From NCBI RefSeq assembly GCF_004771275.1, contig NZ_RQEV01000001.1:162927-226926 (forward strand): a stretch of DNA of 64,000 nt, written 5' to 3'. Made by a program: the position numbers and the translations under genes. This document shows, one piece after another, positions 36,021-44,309 of the stretch. The DNA is from Leptospira fluminis. GTDB lineage: Bacteria; Spirochaetota; Leptospiria; Leptospirales; Leptospiraceae. The notes beneath the pieces were generated by a model. It did not search any database, was not told the DNA's origin, and saw nothing but the letters and a program-made list of their open reading frames with translations. Position 1 is the first letter of the stretch. Each line of letters begins with the position of its first letter.

Positions 36021-37934
36021 TTATTTTTCCGAATACCCTAGGACTTCCCAACACCACTTTTTTTCCAAATTCCGATCAGCAAACAGAACTGCCTCTGGAT
36101 CGGCATTTTCCGACAGGATCGCCCAGGCTCCCGCATGGAATTCCCGATCCAGAATCCTTGCACCGGGGAATTCCCCGCCCAATTCGACGGATTTTCGCAC
36201 GGCTTCCTCCCATTTCATTTCCCGGAACACAGGCACATATTCCGAAACGATGCCCAACCATTCTTCGGGAAATGAAACGTTTTCCGGCAGCACCAGCACG
36301 ACTCTATGCAACATGTTTTCCCCCCGGTGCGCCAAGGTCCTGGAAAGATAGGAGGCCGGGATCGCCGAAAATTCCATCAAGATTTCGTTAATTAGCTTTG
36401 GAGAAAAAGGCTCCCGAGGGCGAAGGACGACGTCCGTGACCGTGTATGGATCCTTGAGGAGCCTAATTCTCAGTTTTGAAAAGAATTCCTTTTTGCTCGA
36501 TTCCAAATTCTTTCCTTCCCACCAAACGGCGATATGTCGGGAACCCGGAACGGAAAAATCCGCAATACCTTCCTCCGTCGCTCCGTCTTCCGAAAAAAGG
36601 AATACGTCCCGCATACTCGGATCGAAATCCGCAAGAAAAGGTCTAGGCGTTTCGTCCAGCCGCCTATCCAAACGGTCCTCCGAACGAAAGAGGGTGGAAG
36701 CAAGGTCCTCCGGAGAGAAATTCGGAGTGCGAATGACCCTATAAGGAGGTTTGGGAAGATAAATCAAACCTTCCCTTTCCGCATCCTTTCTCATTGCCGT
36801 TCCCGGAAGCACGGACAAAGGAAAAACCTGAACCCACTCCCCCAAACCTTTTTCGAAAAAGAAATCGATCCCTTCCAGGACATCCCCCGGACTATCGCCG
36901 GGCAGTCCGATAATCAAATCCAGCAAAAGTTCGATCCCTCGGTCCGCCAACATCTTGGCCGCTTCCGCGACCTTTTCTGGACTGCCGTAACGTTTGACCC
37001 GCTTTAGAGTTTCCTTATTGATCGATTGCATACCGAGTTCGATCCTGTCGAATCCTGCTGCTGCGAGTTTATCCGCGATTTTTTCCGTTATCCCTTCCGA
37101 ACGAAGCTCGCCGAACATACTCATTTGCCGGTCGGAATTCACATCTATGATAGAGTCCAAAAATTCCTCGAAACCCGGCCTATGGTTGAAGGTAGGATCC
37201 AGAAAGACCAGCTCTCGGGCGCCCCTTTCCTTCAAGCCGCGTATCAAACGGATCGTTTCAGGAATATCTAATGTTCTAAGTACATTGCTGCTTTTCGGAT
37301 AGAAACAATACGTGCATTGGGACCTACAGCCCCGAACGGTTTCCAAATATGTGGAACGGGCGGGGTCCACAGGAACGAAACCGGCTAAATAAGGAGAAGG
37401 ATACGTAGTCAAAGGGAACGCGGCATTTTCCTCTTGCGAAAAAGGACCCATTCTACCGTCCCTACCTCGTACCGCCACGTTCGGAACGGCGATTATATCC
37501 TCGTGCTCCAACAAAGTCGTCAAGAGTCTGGCGAACGTACTTTCCGCTTCTCCGGAAACCGCAATGTCGTATCCCGTTTCCGAGAGTACGAACGGATTGT
37601 CCGGATTTACCTCCGGACCGCCGATCAGGATTTTCGTTTTCGGGGATCGGCTTTTCACTTCCCGAGCCAAGTGGAGACTTCTTTCAGAATTCCAAAGGTA
37701 AAGGGAAAAGCCTACGAACTCCGGTTCATTCCGGGCGATTCTATCTGCGAGACTCGTGTCTCCTTCCGAATCCGTAACGGAAGGATCCAAGACCTCGACT
37801 TCCAAGCCTTTCTTTTCCAGACCGTTTTCCCTAGCGGAGACCGCCAGACATCCTGCGGCCAAGGGAACGTTCCCCGTAGCGGCGAATGCGGTCGGAGGAG
37901 GGACCGGAAGTTGGACGAGTTTTAATTTTGCCAT
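36021..37934 (-). CDS. B12-binding domain radical SAM protein
   Basis: Protein of 637 residues. The N-terminal cobalamin-binding domain (1-160) has GFSLYLWN and LIGGPEVNPDNP. The radical SAM domain carries GCRSQCTYCFYP (C-x3-C-x2-C for the 4Fe-4S cluster), followed by ELVFLDPTFNHR, IELGMQSIN and LDLIIGLPGD. About 200 C-terminal residues form an extra domain. This arrangement resembles the DUF4080-like or MiaB-like class of B12 radical SAM enzymes that methylate or rearrange unactivated carbons. The substrate is unknown. It is convergent with the serine hydrolase gene and lies 93 bases downstream of lep on the same strand. Confidence 0.92.
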   Translation of the reverse strand: MAKLKLVQLPVPPPTAFAATGNVPLAAGCLAVSARENGLEKKGLEVEVLDPSVTDSEGDTSLADRIARNEPEFVGFSLYLWNSERSLHLAREVKSRSPKTKILIGGPEVNPDNPFVLSETGYDIAVSGEAESTFARLLTTLLEHEDIIAVPNVAVRGRDGRMGPFSQEENAAFPLTTYPSPYLAGFVPVDPARSTYLETVRGCRSQCTYCFYPKSSNVLRTLDIPETIRLIRGLKERGARELVFLDPTFNHRPGFEEFLDSIIDVNSDRQMSMFGELRSEGITEKIADKLAAAGFDRIELGMQSINKETLKRVKRYGSPEKVAEAAKMLADRGIELLLDLIIGLPGDSPGDVLEGIDFFFEKGLGEWVQVFPLSVLPGTAMRKDAEREGLIYLPKPPYRVIRTPNFSPEDLASTLFRSEDRLDRRLDETPRPFLADFDPSMRDVFLFSEDGATEEGIADFSVPGSRHIAVWWEGKNLESSKKEFFSKLRIRLLKDPYTVTDVVLRPREPFSPKLINEILMEFSAIPASYLSRTLAHRGENMLHRVVLVLPENVSFPEEWLGIVSEYVPVFREMKWEEAVRKSVELGGEFPGARILDREFHAGAWAILSENADPEAVLFADRNLEKKWCWEVLGYSEK

Positions 37935-38027
37935 CTCTTCCCGTTTCCAGGTTTTAGACGGTGGAAACCCGTGACAATCCTGAAATCGCGTGTTTCCGCT
38001 CTTAAGAACCCATCGATCCGGGAATCC

Positions 38028-38423
38028 TTAAGCGCCTGAAACTTTTCCTGCGGGCGGAGGTTCTTCCGGGTTTCCGTATTTTTTGCAAACATTCAATTCC
38101 GAAAATTTAGCCGCATTCTGCTCGCATTGCACCTGTTTCAAGGTTTTGTGCTGTATGCAGTGATTTACGATGGCCTCGTTCATCTCCGGTTTCAAGATAC
38201 TCCGAAGCATCAATGCTTGCACCTGTTTGGGCATACTTTCGTCGTCCGCAATCAGTTTTACGATATGAATTTGGGCATCCGCACACTCTTCCGGTTTCGG
38301 TTTGGTCCTAAAACATGCCGTCAGGAAGACGATTAGGATACAAAAAAGAAAAGCGGACGTAAACCGTCCGCTTTTCCCTCTTCCGAAAAAGTAGGAGATG
38401 CGATTACTTATCGCCGCTGTCAT
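38028..38423 (-). CDS. lep: Lep, LipL41 expression partner
   Basis: Small protein of 131 residues with a signal ending FLTAC (Cys37), probably a periplasm-facing lipoprotein. It follows lipL41 directly and overlaps its last codons by 20 bases. In L. interrogans the gene after lipL41 is lep, whose product is a chaperone needed for stable LipL41. Position, size and cysteine content (CADAQ, HCIQ, QCEQ, VCKK) support that identity. The ATG at 38423 is the only canonical start in frame upstream of the hydrophobic segment, and a terminator hairpin lies within its first codons. The assignment rests on synteny more than on motifs. Confidence 0.75.
   Translation of the reverse strand: MTAAISNRISYFFGRGKSGRFTSAFLFCILIVFLTACFRTKPKPEECADAQIHIVKLIADDESMPKQVQALMLRSILKPEMNEAIVNHCIQHKTLKQVQCEQNAAKFSELNVCKKYGNPEEPPPAGKVSGA
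38342..38376 (-). terminator. Terminator-like hairpin after lipL41, inside the lep 5' coding region
   Basis: On the minus strand a perfect 12-base stem (38348-38359 with 38365-38376) closes the loop GTTTA and is followed by TTTTTT (38342-38347). It starts 28 bases past the lipL41 stop. It would end most lipL41 transcripts before lep. Confidence 0.85.
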
Positions 38424-39474
38424 CGACGGCTGCTGCCGCTTCGACGCGTTTGCGAAGTTCTCTGATCTCGTTCTTGTTCACACCCGGGAGTTTCATAGCG
38501 TCTTCGTAATACTTGATCGCTTTTTCAAAATCTCCTGCGGAGAAGTAATAGGTTCCGATATTTGCTTTTGCAGCTCCGGATTTTCCTCCGGCTTTTTTGT
38601 CTGCTTTTTCCCAAGCTTCTTTCGCTTTTTTGAAGCTAGGAGTTTCTCCTTTAATCTCTTGGTATCCGTCGTCCAGATAACCTGCTACTTCGGGATCTTC
38701 GTCTTTAGTATAAACGCTGATTCTTTCGGTTTTTACCAGCGGAGAAAGACGTTCCTTAATATAGCCTGCTGCTTGATCCAACGCCTTACCGAAAGAATCC
38801 AGTACGGAAGGACATGCCAAGTTGCCTACTCCTGCATCTACTTTTGCAGGGTTGGAAACGACGGCTTTTTTAACCTCTCCGGTTTCTACTTTGATCAAAG
38901 TAGCGTCCAGAGGGATCAGCATATAACGAATTCCGGTTTGTTTGGTAACCGGTCCGCTACCGCTGGTGTCGATATTTTTACCAGTCGCCATAGAAGCGAG
39001 AGCACCACCGACTTTCATCGCTGCAGCGCCGTAATCCACCATCATCTCGCTACCGCATTCCGTATAAGGCTTTTGGTATCCGATATACAGAATGGCTTCC
39101 GCACCTAACATGTTTCCGATTTTTGCACGGTTTTTGGTGATACCGGTGAGGCTCAGGGTAGCTTCGTTCAATGCGTCGGCACGTTTGCTCAAATCGATGA
39201 GTCTGTAGTAGGATTCTTTATCGAATGCTTCGAAAACTTTCGCCGGCATTTGATCGATAAAGCTTGAACCCGCTCCGAAAACGGTTTCCCAAAGACTCTT
39301 TTGGGGTTTTTCCACAGCCAAACCAACGTTACGAATGGAGCCAAGGAATTTTTGTAATTGGCGTCCGTCTTTATTTTTTGGGAAAACGGGATATTCTACG
39401 TCTACGGTGTCTGCGCAGTTGGAAAGTGAGAATACCAACGCTCCAGCAAAAAGCAGAGAAGCGATTTTTTTCAT
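38404..39474 (-). CDS. lipL41: Major outer membrane lipoprotein LipL41
   Basis: Abundant leptospiral lipoprotein of 356 residues, reported to bind hemin. The signal ends SLSNC, so Cys20 is acylated. The mature start [17 protein letters not shown], the stretch [14 protein letters not shown] and [12 protein letters not shown] match LipL41 closely. The C-terminal third holds tetratricopeptide-like helices ([27 protein letters not shown]). It is well expressed in known species, and a consensus TTGACA lies upstream. A terminator follows the stop, and lep lies downstream. LipL41 occurs in pathogenic and intermediate species, so it also informs the taxonomic reading of this window. Confidence 0.97.
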   Translation of the reverse strand: MKKIASLLFAGALVFSLSNCADTVDVEYPVFPKNKDGRQLQKFLGSIRNVGLAVEKPQKSLWETVFGAGSSFIDQMPAKVFEAFDKESYYRLIDLSKRADALNEATLSLTGITKNRAKIGNMLGAEAILYIGYQKPYTECGSEMMVDYGAAAMKVGGALASMATGKNIDTSGSGPVTKQTGIRYMLIPLDATLIKVETGEVKKAVVSNPAKVDAGVGNLACPSVLDSFGKALDQAAGYIKERLSPLVKTERISVYTKDEDPEVAGYLDDGYQEIKGETPSFKKAKEAWEKADKKAGGKSGAAKANIGTYYFSAGDFEKAIKYYEDAMKLPGVNKNEIRELRKRVEAAAAVDDSGDK

Positions 39475-39523
39475 TGGGTTAATACCAATCCTTTATGGAT
39501 GATTTTAAGAATAACAACGTATT

Positions 39524-39549
39524 GATTCGGGGATTTCTTTTCCTGTCAA
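39524..39549 (-). promoter_or_regulatory. Candidate lipL41 promoter
   Basis: A perfect consensus -35 TTGACA (complement of 39544-39549) lies about 70 bases upstream of the lipL41 start. The -10 at 17-base spacing reads ATCAAT, a poor match. The strong -35 may compensate, or an activator may act here. Confidence 0.4.
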
Positions 39550-39728
39550 TTTATTTTACGATTGGACGCGTTTAAAACGAATTCCCGCAGATTTCGGAGA
39601 AGGTATTATCACTTGCAAAACGGACCGGAAAACGAAAACCTAATTTCTAGAACGTTCCATTGCCGAAAGGCCGTCCGAAACGGTCAAAAAAAGAGGAAAT
39701 TCTCCGAAAAAAAGACTCCGGGGGCAAT

Positions 39729-40700
39729 ATGAAAACCGCAGATGAAATTCGTAGATCTCTGGAATCTACGTACATGAGCCACGAGATCGACGAGAAACTC
39801 CCTTTGATCGAGGAAATCAACCGTCTCAAAAAGGAAAAGAATGCCGTTCTTTTAGGCCACAATTACATGACTCCCGATATTTTCCACGGAGTGTCGGATA
39901 TCGTCGGTGATTCTTTGTATCTCAGCAAGGTAGCGGCGGACACGAAGGCGGAAATCATTCTTTTTAACGGAGTTCATTTCATGGCGGAGACCGCTAAGCT
40001 TATGTCTCCCGAAAAAAAGGTCCTCATTGCCGATCTGAAAGCGGGATGTTCCTTGGCGGAAAGTATCACCAGGAAGGATGTCCAAGATCTCAAAGCCAAG
40101 TATCCCGGAATTCCGGTCGTCACCTACGTGAATTGTACTGCGGACGTAAAGGCCGAGACGGATGTCTGTTGCACCTCCGCGAATGCCGTCCAAATCGTCA
40201 ATTCTCTGGATTCCGACGAAGTAATCTTTCTACCCGACGAATATTTGGCGGGGAATGTCCGAAACCAAACCAAAAAGAAAATCATTTCCTTTCCCGGACG
40301 TTGCATGGTTCACGAAATGTATTCTCCCGAGGATATCCTTTCCGTTCGGAGACAATGGCCCGGAGTCACAGTAATTTCCCATCCGGAATGCAAGGAAGAC
40401 GTGGTCGCAATCTCCGATTTCTCCGGTTCCACCTCTCAAATGGCCAAATTCATCAAGGACTCCGGAGCAAAGGACGTTTTTTTAGTCACGGAATGTTCTA
40501 TGGGAGACAATTTACGCGCGGAATTTCCCGAGAGAAGTTTCGTTTCTTCGTGCCGCACCTGCCCACACATGAAGAAAATCACCTTGGAAAAAATTCGGGA
40601 CGCTCTCCTGTACGAACGTTACGAAATAGAATTGGATCCCGAAGTGATTGAAAAGGGAAGAATGGCCGTTCAGAGAATGTTGGATATCAGCTATAAATGA
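39729..40700 (+). CDS. nadA: Quinolinate synthase NadA
   Basis: NadA condenses iminoaspartate with dihydroxyacetone phosphate to quinolinate in NAD synthesis, using a 4Fe-4S cluster. The 323-residue product has [14 protein letters not shown], the cluster cysteines in [17 protein letters not shown] and [10 protein letters not shown], and SHPECKEDV with [11 protein letters not shown] start at ATG 39729 because GGGGG lies just upstream and the fold begins there. An in-frame upstream extension to 39660 is very basic and unlikely. ispF overlaps the stop by four bases, so the two are coupled. nadB and nadC are not adjacent. Confidence 0.96.
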   Translation: MKTADEIRRSLESTYMSHEIDEKLPLIEEINRLKKEKNAVLLGHNYMTPDIFHGVSDIVGDSLYLSKVAADTKAEIILFNGVHFMAETAKLMSPEKKVLIADLKAGCSLAESITRKDVQDLKAKYPGIPVVTYVNCTADVKAETDVCCTSANAVQIVNSLDSDEVIFLPDEYLAGNVRNQTKKKIISFPGRCMVHEMYSPEDILSVRRQWPGVTVISHPECKEDVVAISDFSGSTSQMAKFIKDSGAKDVFLVTECSMGDNLRAEFPERSFVSSCRTCPHMKKITLEKIRDALLYERYEIELDPEVIEKGRMAVQRMLDISYK

Positions 40701-41182
40701 CGTTTCGCATCGGCCAAGGACTGGACTTTCATCGATTAGAACTGAATCCTTCCCGAGATTTGATCCTGGGAGGAACCTTACTAGAGTCCGAATACGCTCT
40801 GGTCGGACATTCCGACGCGGATATAATATTGCACGCGTTAGCCGACGCCATTTTGGGAGCCTTGGGCCTGGGAGATATAGGACAATATTTTCCGGACACG
40901 GATCCGAAGTTCAAGAATATGAATTCAAGAATCATCCTGGAAAAATCCCTGGAGCTGATGAGAACAAAAGGATTCGAACTGGTCAATACGGACTGCACCA
41001 TCATAGGGGAACGTCCGAAAATCTCTCCGCATAGATTCCGTATCCAAGAGACCTTATCCGGGTTACTAGGCCTTCCGCAAGACTGCGTCTCCATCAAAGC
41101 GACCACTACGGAAAAAATGGGAGCGATCGGCAGACAAGAAGGAATCGGCACCATTTGCGTGGTACTATTGGCAAAGAATTAA
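40697..41182 (+). CDS. ispF: 2-C-methyl-D-erythritol 2,4-cyclodiphosphate synthase
   Basis: IspF cyclises CDP-ME-2-phosphate to ME-cPP in the MEP isoprenoid pathway. The protein has the standard 161 residues and forms a trimer with zinc ligands in GLDFHRLE (Asp10, His12) and the [17 protein letters not shown] signature (family pattern SDGDVLLHA). [10 protein letters not shown] and [20 protein letters not shown], the C-terminal family pattern, are intact. It starts with an ATGA overlap on nadA. Its last four bases overlap the convergent rimI-like gene. The neighbouring ispD is not in the window. Confidence 0.97.
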   Translation: MTFRIGQGLDFHRLELNPSRDLILGGTLLESEYALVGHSDADIILHALADAILGALGLGDIGQYFPDTDPKFKNMNSRIILEKSLELMRTKGFELVNTDCTIIGERPKISPHRFRIQETLSGLLGLPQDCVSIKATTTEKMGAIGRQEGIGTICVVLLAKN

Positions 41183-41625
41183 GAATGCCCTTCCGTTAGG
41201 CGATTTTCCATCAGGATCGCGTCTTCTCCGGAGGAATAATAATCCTTTCTTCTTCCGATTTCCCGAAAACCTAAGGAAGCGTACAAACCCTTTGCTACGA
41301 GATTGGAAGCGCCGACTTCCAAGAACACTCTGGGATAAACGGAGCACAGATAAGAGAGCGCCCGCTTAGCCTCACCGAAACCTCTTTTTTTCGGAAAGAT
41401 TCCGATCCGAAGCAATTCCGCTTCTTCTCCCAAATCCAGAAAAAGCAGATGACCGGTTTCTTCCCGAATCCAGGCAGGATGCAAAGAGATATGCTCGCTG
41501 ATTCCCATCGGAGTCCAAAAGGAATCCGGAAAGCAGATCCTTTCCGACTCGGACAAAAATGTTACGTCTTTCGAGTCCGCAATTCGCCATCCTGCCGGGG
41601 GAATTATTTTTTTTCCGAATGACAA
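41179..41625 (-). CDS. rimI: GNAT acetyltransferase, RimI-like
   Basis: Acetyltransferase of 148 residues. The acetyl-CoA loop is [12 protein letters not shown], followed by [40 protein letters not shown], which is the C-terminal pattern of RimI, the N-terminal acetyltransferase of ribosomal protein S18. The start is TTG with AAGGAG eight bases upstream. The loop reads KKRGFG rather than the usual RRxGxG, a mild divergence. It stands alone on the minus strand, overlapping ispF by four bases at the stop. Another GNAT substrate is possible. Confidence 0.82.
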   Translation of the reverse strand: MSFGKKIIPPAGWRIADSKDVTFLSESERICFPDSFWTPMGISEHISLHPAWIREETGHLLFLDLGEEAELLRIGIFPKKRGFGEAKRALSYLCSVYPRVFLEVGASNLVAKGLYASLGFREIGRRKDYYSSGEDAILMENRLTEGHS

Positions 41626-41762
41626 ACCGTTTTCTCCTTGCAGGCGTCAAAAATAACAATATGAATTGACGGTCTCTTTGGGGAAGAAGTTTCCGAGCTC
41701 CGCCGGAATCGACTGCGAAGCGCTTCCGCCTCAAGAGCGAAGTCTCATAGGAGAATTTGATT

Positions 41763-42116
41763 ATGAAAACCGTAGGTAAGTACCTATATGCAGTTCCGTT
41801 TTTAATTTTCGGGATTTTTCACCTGATTTACGCTCCTGGAATGGCCGGATTAGTACCTTCTTATATACCCTTTCAGGTCGTTTGGGTTTACTTAACGGGC
41901 GTTGCGATGATCGCTGCGGCAGTCAGTATCTTTATCAACAAAAAAACGAAATTGGCTACGACTCTTTTAGCCGTATTGTTAGGCTTATATATCGTATTGA
42001 TCCATTTAGGTCCGGCAGCGGGAGGAAACCAACAAGAAGTAACGGCTCTCTTAAAGGACCTGGGATTGTTAGGTGGAGCCTTGGTGATTGCGGGCATTTC
42101 AAAAGACAACGAGTGA
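41763..42116 (+). CDS. DoxX-like small membrane protein
   Basis: Membrane protein of 117 residues with four hydrophobic helices. The first helix carries GIFHLIYAPGMAGLVP, and the later GVAMIAAAVSIFI and LLAVLLGLYIVLIHL fit the DoxX/DoxD-like superfamily seen in many bacteria. I start at ATG 41763 because AGGAG lies nine bases upstream; a TTG six bases earlier is also in frame. The gene appears to be monocistronic, with a purine-rich hairpin after the stop. DoxX-like proteins have no agreed function, although roles in redox or respiratory electron transfer are proposed for some. Confidence 0.85.
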   Translation: MKTVGKYLYAVPFLIFGIFHLIYAPGMAGLVPSYIPFQVVWVYLTGVAMIAAAVSIFINKKTKLATTLLAVLLGLYIVLIHLGPAAGGNQQEVTALLKDLGLLGGALVIAGISKDNE

Positions 42117-42133
42117 TTCCGGGGAGAAAGGAA

Positions 42134-42170
42134 GAAAAGAGAGAGAAGAAAGAAACTTCTTTCTCTTTTC
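42134..42170 (+). terminator. Purine/pyrimidine hairpin after the DoxX-like gene
   Basis: A 15-base stem with one G-U pair (42134-42148 with 42156-42170, loop AAAGAAA) begins 17 bases after the stop. The descending arm is U and C rich, but no separate U run follows. It is a plausible terminator. Confidence 0.55.
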
Positions 42171-42433
42171 CAATTCTAGTCTTGGAATTATGATTCCGTC
42201 TGTTCGCAAACGGTGGCCCCACCCTGCTCTGGGTGGGGGCCGGTGCGGTGGTACCCATCCTGCAGCCCATATCATAAAAACTACAAACCGACAAGAGTTT
42301 TTTCGTGCTTGCAGGAGTTCCAACAAACCTCAAGTCCAAAGTCCCTTCCTCCGTCTTTTCGCAAAATTCCGTCATCCAACCTGATTTTCCATAGACCGTC
42401 CTACGGTTTTTTGGCACCGTATTTCCTATTCAA
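42171..42433. other. Intergenic region with GC-rich hairpin
   Basis: No gene is supported here. A GC-rich imperfect hairpin lies at 42215-42241: GGCCCCACCC, loop TGCTCT, then GGGTGGGGGCC with one bulged G. The element through about 42270 (GGTGCGGTGGTACCCATCC) looks unlike its AT-richer surroundings and may be a copy of a dispersed intergenic repeat. There is no T run, so it is not a typical terminator. Confidence 0.45.
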
Positions 42434-43309
42434 ATGAAGACTTTCTCCTCCGTATCCATACTTCTTATTTTTCTCTCCGGCGCTTTTGATTCCTGCAAGA
42501 ATCTCAGTAAATTTTCCTCCAAAAGTACGTACAAGCCCCCGACAGTGGAAGATTTGGAATCCTGGAAACGCAGACTCTCCATGGACGAATCCGAAATCGT
42601 GGAACTGGAAAAAAAAATCCGGGAACTCGCTTCCAAAACAAGATCTGCGGGAGCACTCAGTTGGAAGATCGCCCAAGGCTACATGAAAATCGGCGACTAC
42701 GATCTCGCTTCCAAATATTATAATAAAGCGATCCAAGAGGAAGCGAACGGCAAAAAATCCGAGGTTGTAGGGGCGGACGTGCACTTTTTCGAATCGGCTC
42801 TACCCTATTTCGATAAGGCTCTTCTATTGATGCCGGTAGACCAACAACTGCTCTTCGAAACCGGCTTGGCGTACGCGAACGCCTCCAAAGACCGGGGCTG
42901 GGAGCCGAACCGAAGGCAGACGGCCATCGAAATTTTCCAAGCTCTATCCCGTCAGGATCCCCGGGATTCCAGATTTCCCTTCCAATTGGCCTTGATCTAT
43001 TTCGATTCCTCCATGGCGGATTCGTCTTGGGAAGGAATTCAGGCGGGATTTCACGAGCAGGACAAGGCATTCGTCCTTTTGGATTCTATTTTAAGGAAGG
43101 AACCCAGAAACGTTCCCACAAAATTTGCAAAGGCGAATTTCCTCTACCGGCTAGGCAAAATAGGAGAAGCGAAAGAGGAATATCTACAGATCAAGTCCGC
43201 GTTGGAGGGCCTGAAAAAGGACGGGTTTATCAAGGAAAATCTGGAGGAAAACGATTCCTATAAAAACGTGCAGAACGATCTGAAAAAGTTGGAAGCGAGC
43301 GAAAAATAA
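42434..43309 (+). CDS. TPR-containing lipoprotein
   Basis: Protein of 291 residues. The signal ends AFDSC (Cys21), which fits a spirochaetal lipobox. The mature part has a coiled segment (ESEIVELEKKIRELA) and then TPR-like helical pairs: ALSWKIAQGYMKIGDYDLASKYYNKAI, SALPYFDKALLLMP, and a last set near FAKANFLYRLGKIGEAKEEY. TPR lipoproteins usually scaffold envelope complexes. The ATG lacks a clear ribosome binding site. dprA follows within about 30 bases, and the run may continue into the HTTM gene, though the functions seem unrelated. Confidence 0.85.
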   Translation: MKTFSSVSILLIFLSGAFDSCKNLSKFSSKSTYKPPTVEDLESWKRRLSMDESEIVELEKKIRELASKTRSAGALSWKIAQGYMKIGDYDLASKYYNKAIQEEANGKKSEVVGADVHFFESALPYFDKALLLMPVDQQLLFETGLAYANASKDRGWEPNRRQTAIEIFQALSRQDPRDSRFPFQLALIYFDSSMADSSWEGIQAGFHEQDKAFVLLDSILRKEPRNVPTKFAKANFLYRLGKIGEAKEEYLQIKSALEGLKKDGFIKENLEENDSYKNVQNDLKKLEASEK

Positions 43310-43340
43310 CGTTTTGCGGAAAAAAGATTCCGCTCTCTGT

Positions 43341-44297
43341 ATGGATTCTCTTTCTCTCAGTTCTCCCAAATTGCAATCCCTGATCGTCCGATCAGGGATT
43401 CTCTCCCGCTTTTCTTCCGAACGCGAAGCAATTGCCGAATTGGAAAAAATTCTCCCTGCCTCTATCCGCTCCCTCGTAAAGGAGGAGGCGAAACGATATA
43501 GGAGCTCCTTCGAAAAGTTAGGCGGATTCGTTCTTAGCTACTACGATTCCGATTATCCTAAATTATTAAGAGAAATATACGATCCTCCGCCGAATCTGTT
43601 CTGCATCGGAGACCGGAACGTTCTAGGACAAAATCTCGCGGCGGTGGTCGGAACAAGATCGATTTCTCCGATCACGAGGTTGGCCTGCAAATCCGTGCCT
43701 TTGCTTTTATCCGAAATCGGATACTCCGGCCTCGTGTCAGGACTCGCCCTCGGAGCGGATGCGTTAGTAATGGATGCGGCTCTGAATGCGGGAATGTTCG
43801 TCTTAGGTGTTCTAGGAACGGGCCCCGAAAAGGAATATCCTGCGGAAAACGGAGCTTTATTCAGAAGGATGAAGAGCGCCGCAAACGCCCTCATCGTCAC
43901 GGAATATCCTCCCGATTTTCCCGTACGCAAGTACGCGTTTCCGAAACGAAACAGGATCATCACGGGAATCTGCCCGACGTTATTTCTGATGGAAGCTCCT
44001 GCAAAAAGCGGCGCGATCTCGTCGGCTTCGAGTGCGCTCTCCCAAAATCGGGAAATTTATGTATTCGACCATCCCGCGCAAACCCGTAACGAAGGCGGAA
44101 AAAAACTGATCTCGGAGGGCGCAAACCTTCTTCTGTTTCCTCGACTTTCGGATAGAAGCGGAAAATTCTTCCACAAAGACGATCTTTTACCCGAGGATTT
44201 CCGGGACTTGCCCGAAACGCTGGCCCGTTTGGGGAAAGAAACATTGGACGATAACTGGATCCATTTAGGGAATGGGTATCTGACCTCGGAAGGCTAG
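43341..44297 (+). CDS. dprA: DNA processing protein DprA/Smf
   Basis: DprA binds incoming single-stranded DNA and loads RecA during natural transformation. The protein is about 318 residues. The Rossmann-like core shows VVGTRSISP, SGLALGADALVMDAALNAG, GVLGTGPEKEYPAEN and FPKRNRIITGICPTLFLMEAP, all typical. A short N-terminal domain precedes it, and no extra C-terminal winged helix is evident. I start at ATG 43341. A TTG at 43314 would add nine residues; neither has a strong ribosome binding site. The HTTM gene follows after 12 bases. Competence genes beyond dprA are not visible in the window. Confidence 0.92.
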   Translation: MDSLSLSSPKLQSLIVRSGILSRFSSEREAIAELEKILPASIRSLVKEEAKRYRSSFEKLGGFVLSYYDSDYPKLLREIYDPPPNLFCIGDRNVLGQNLAAVVGTRSISPITRLACKSVPLLLSEIGYSGLVSGLALGADALVMDAALNAGMFVLGVLGTGPEKEYPAENGALFRRMKSAANALIVTEYPPDFPVRKYAFPKRNRIITGICPTLFLMEAPAKSGAISSASSALSQNREIYVFDHPAQTRNEGGKKLISEGANLLLFPRLSDRSGKFFHKDDLLPEDFRDLPETLARLGKETLDDNWIHLGNGYLTSEG

Positions 44298-44309
44298 GCC
44301 GAAAAAGGA

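Noticed and set aside
38398..39108. Open frame of 236 codons antisense to lipL41
   Set aside because: It lies fully opposite a well-recognised, strongly conserved gene. The Cys- and Phe-rich product is what the reverse of a Lys/Glu-rich gene would yield.
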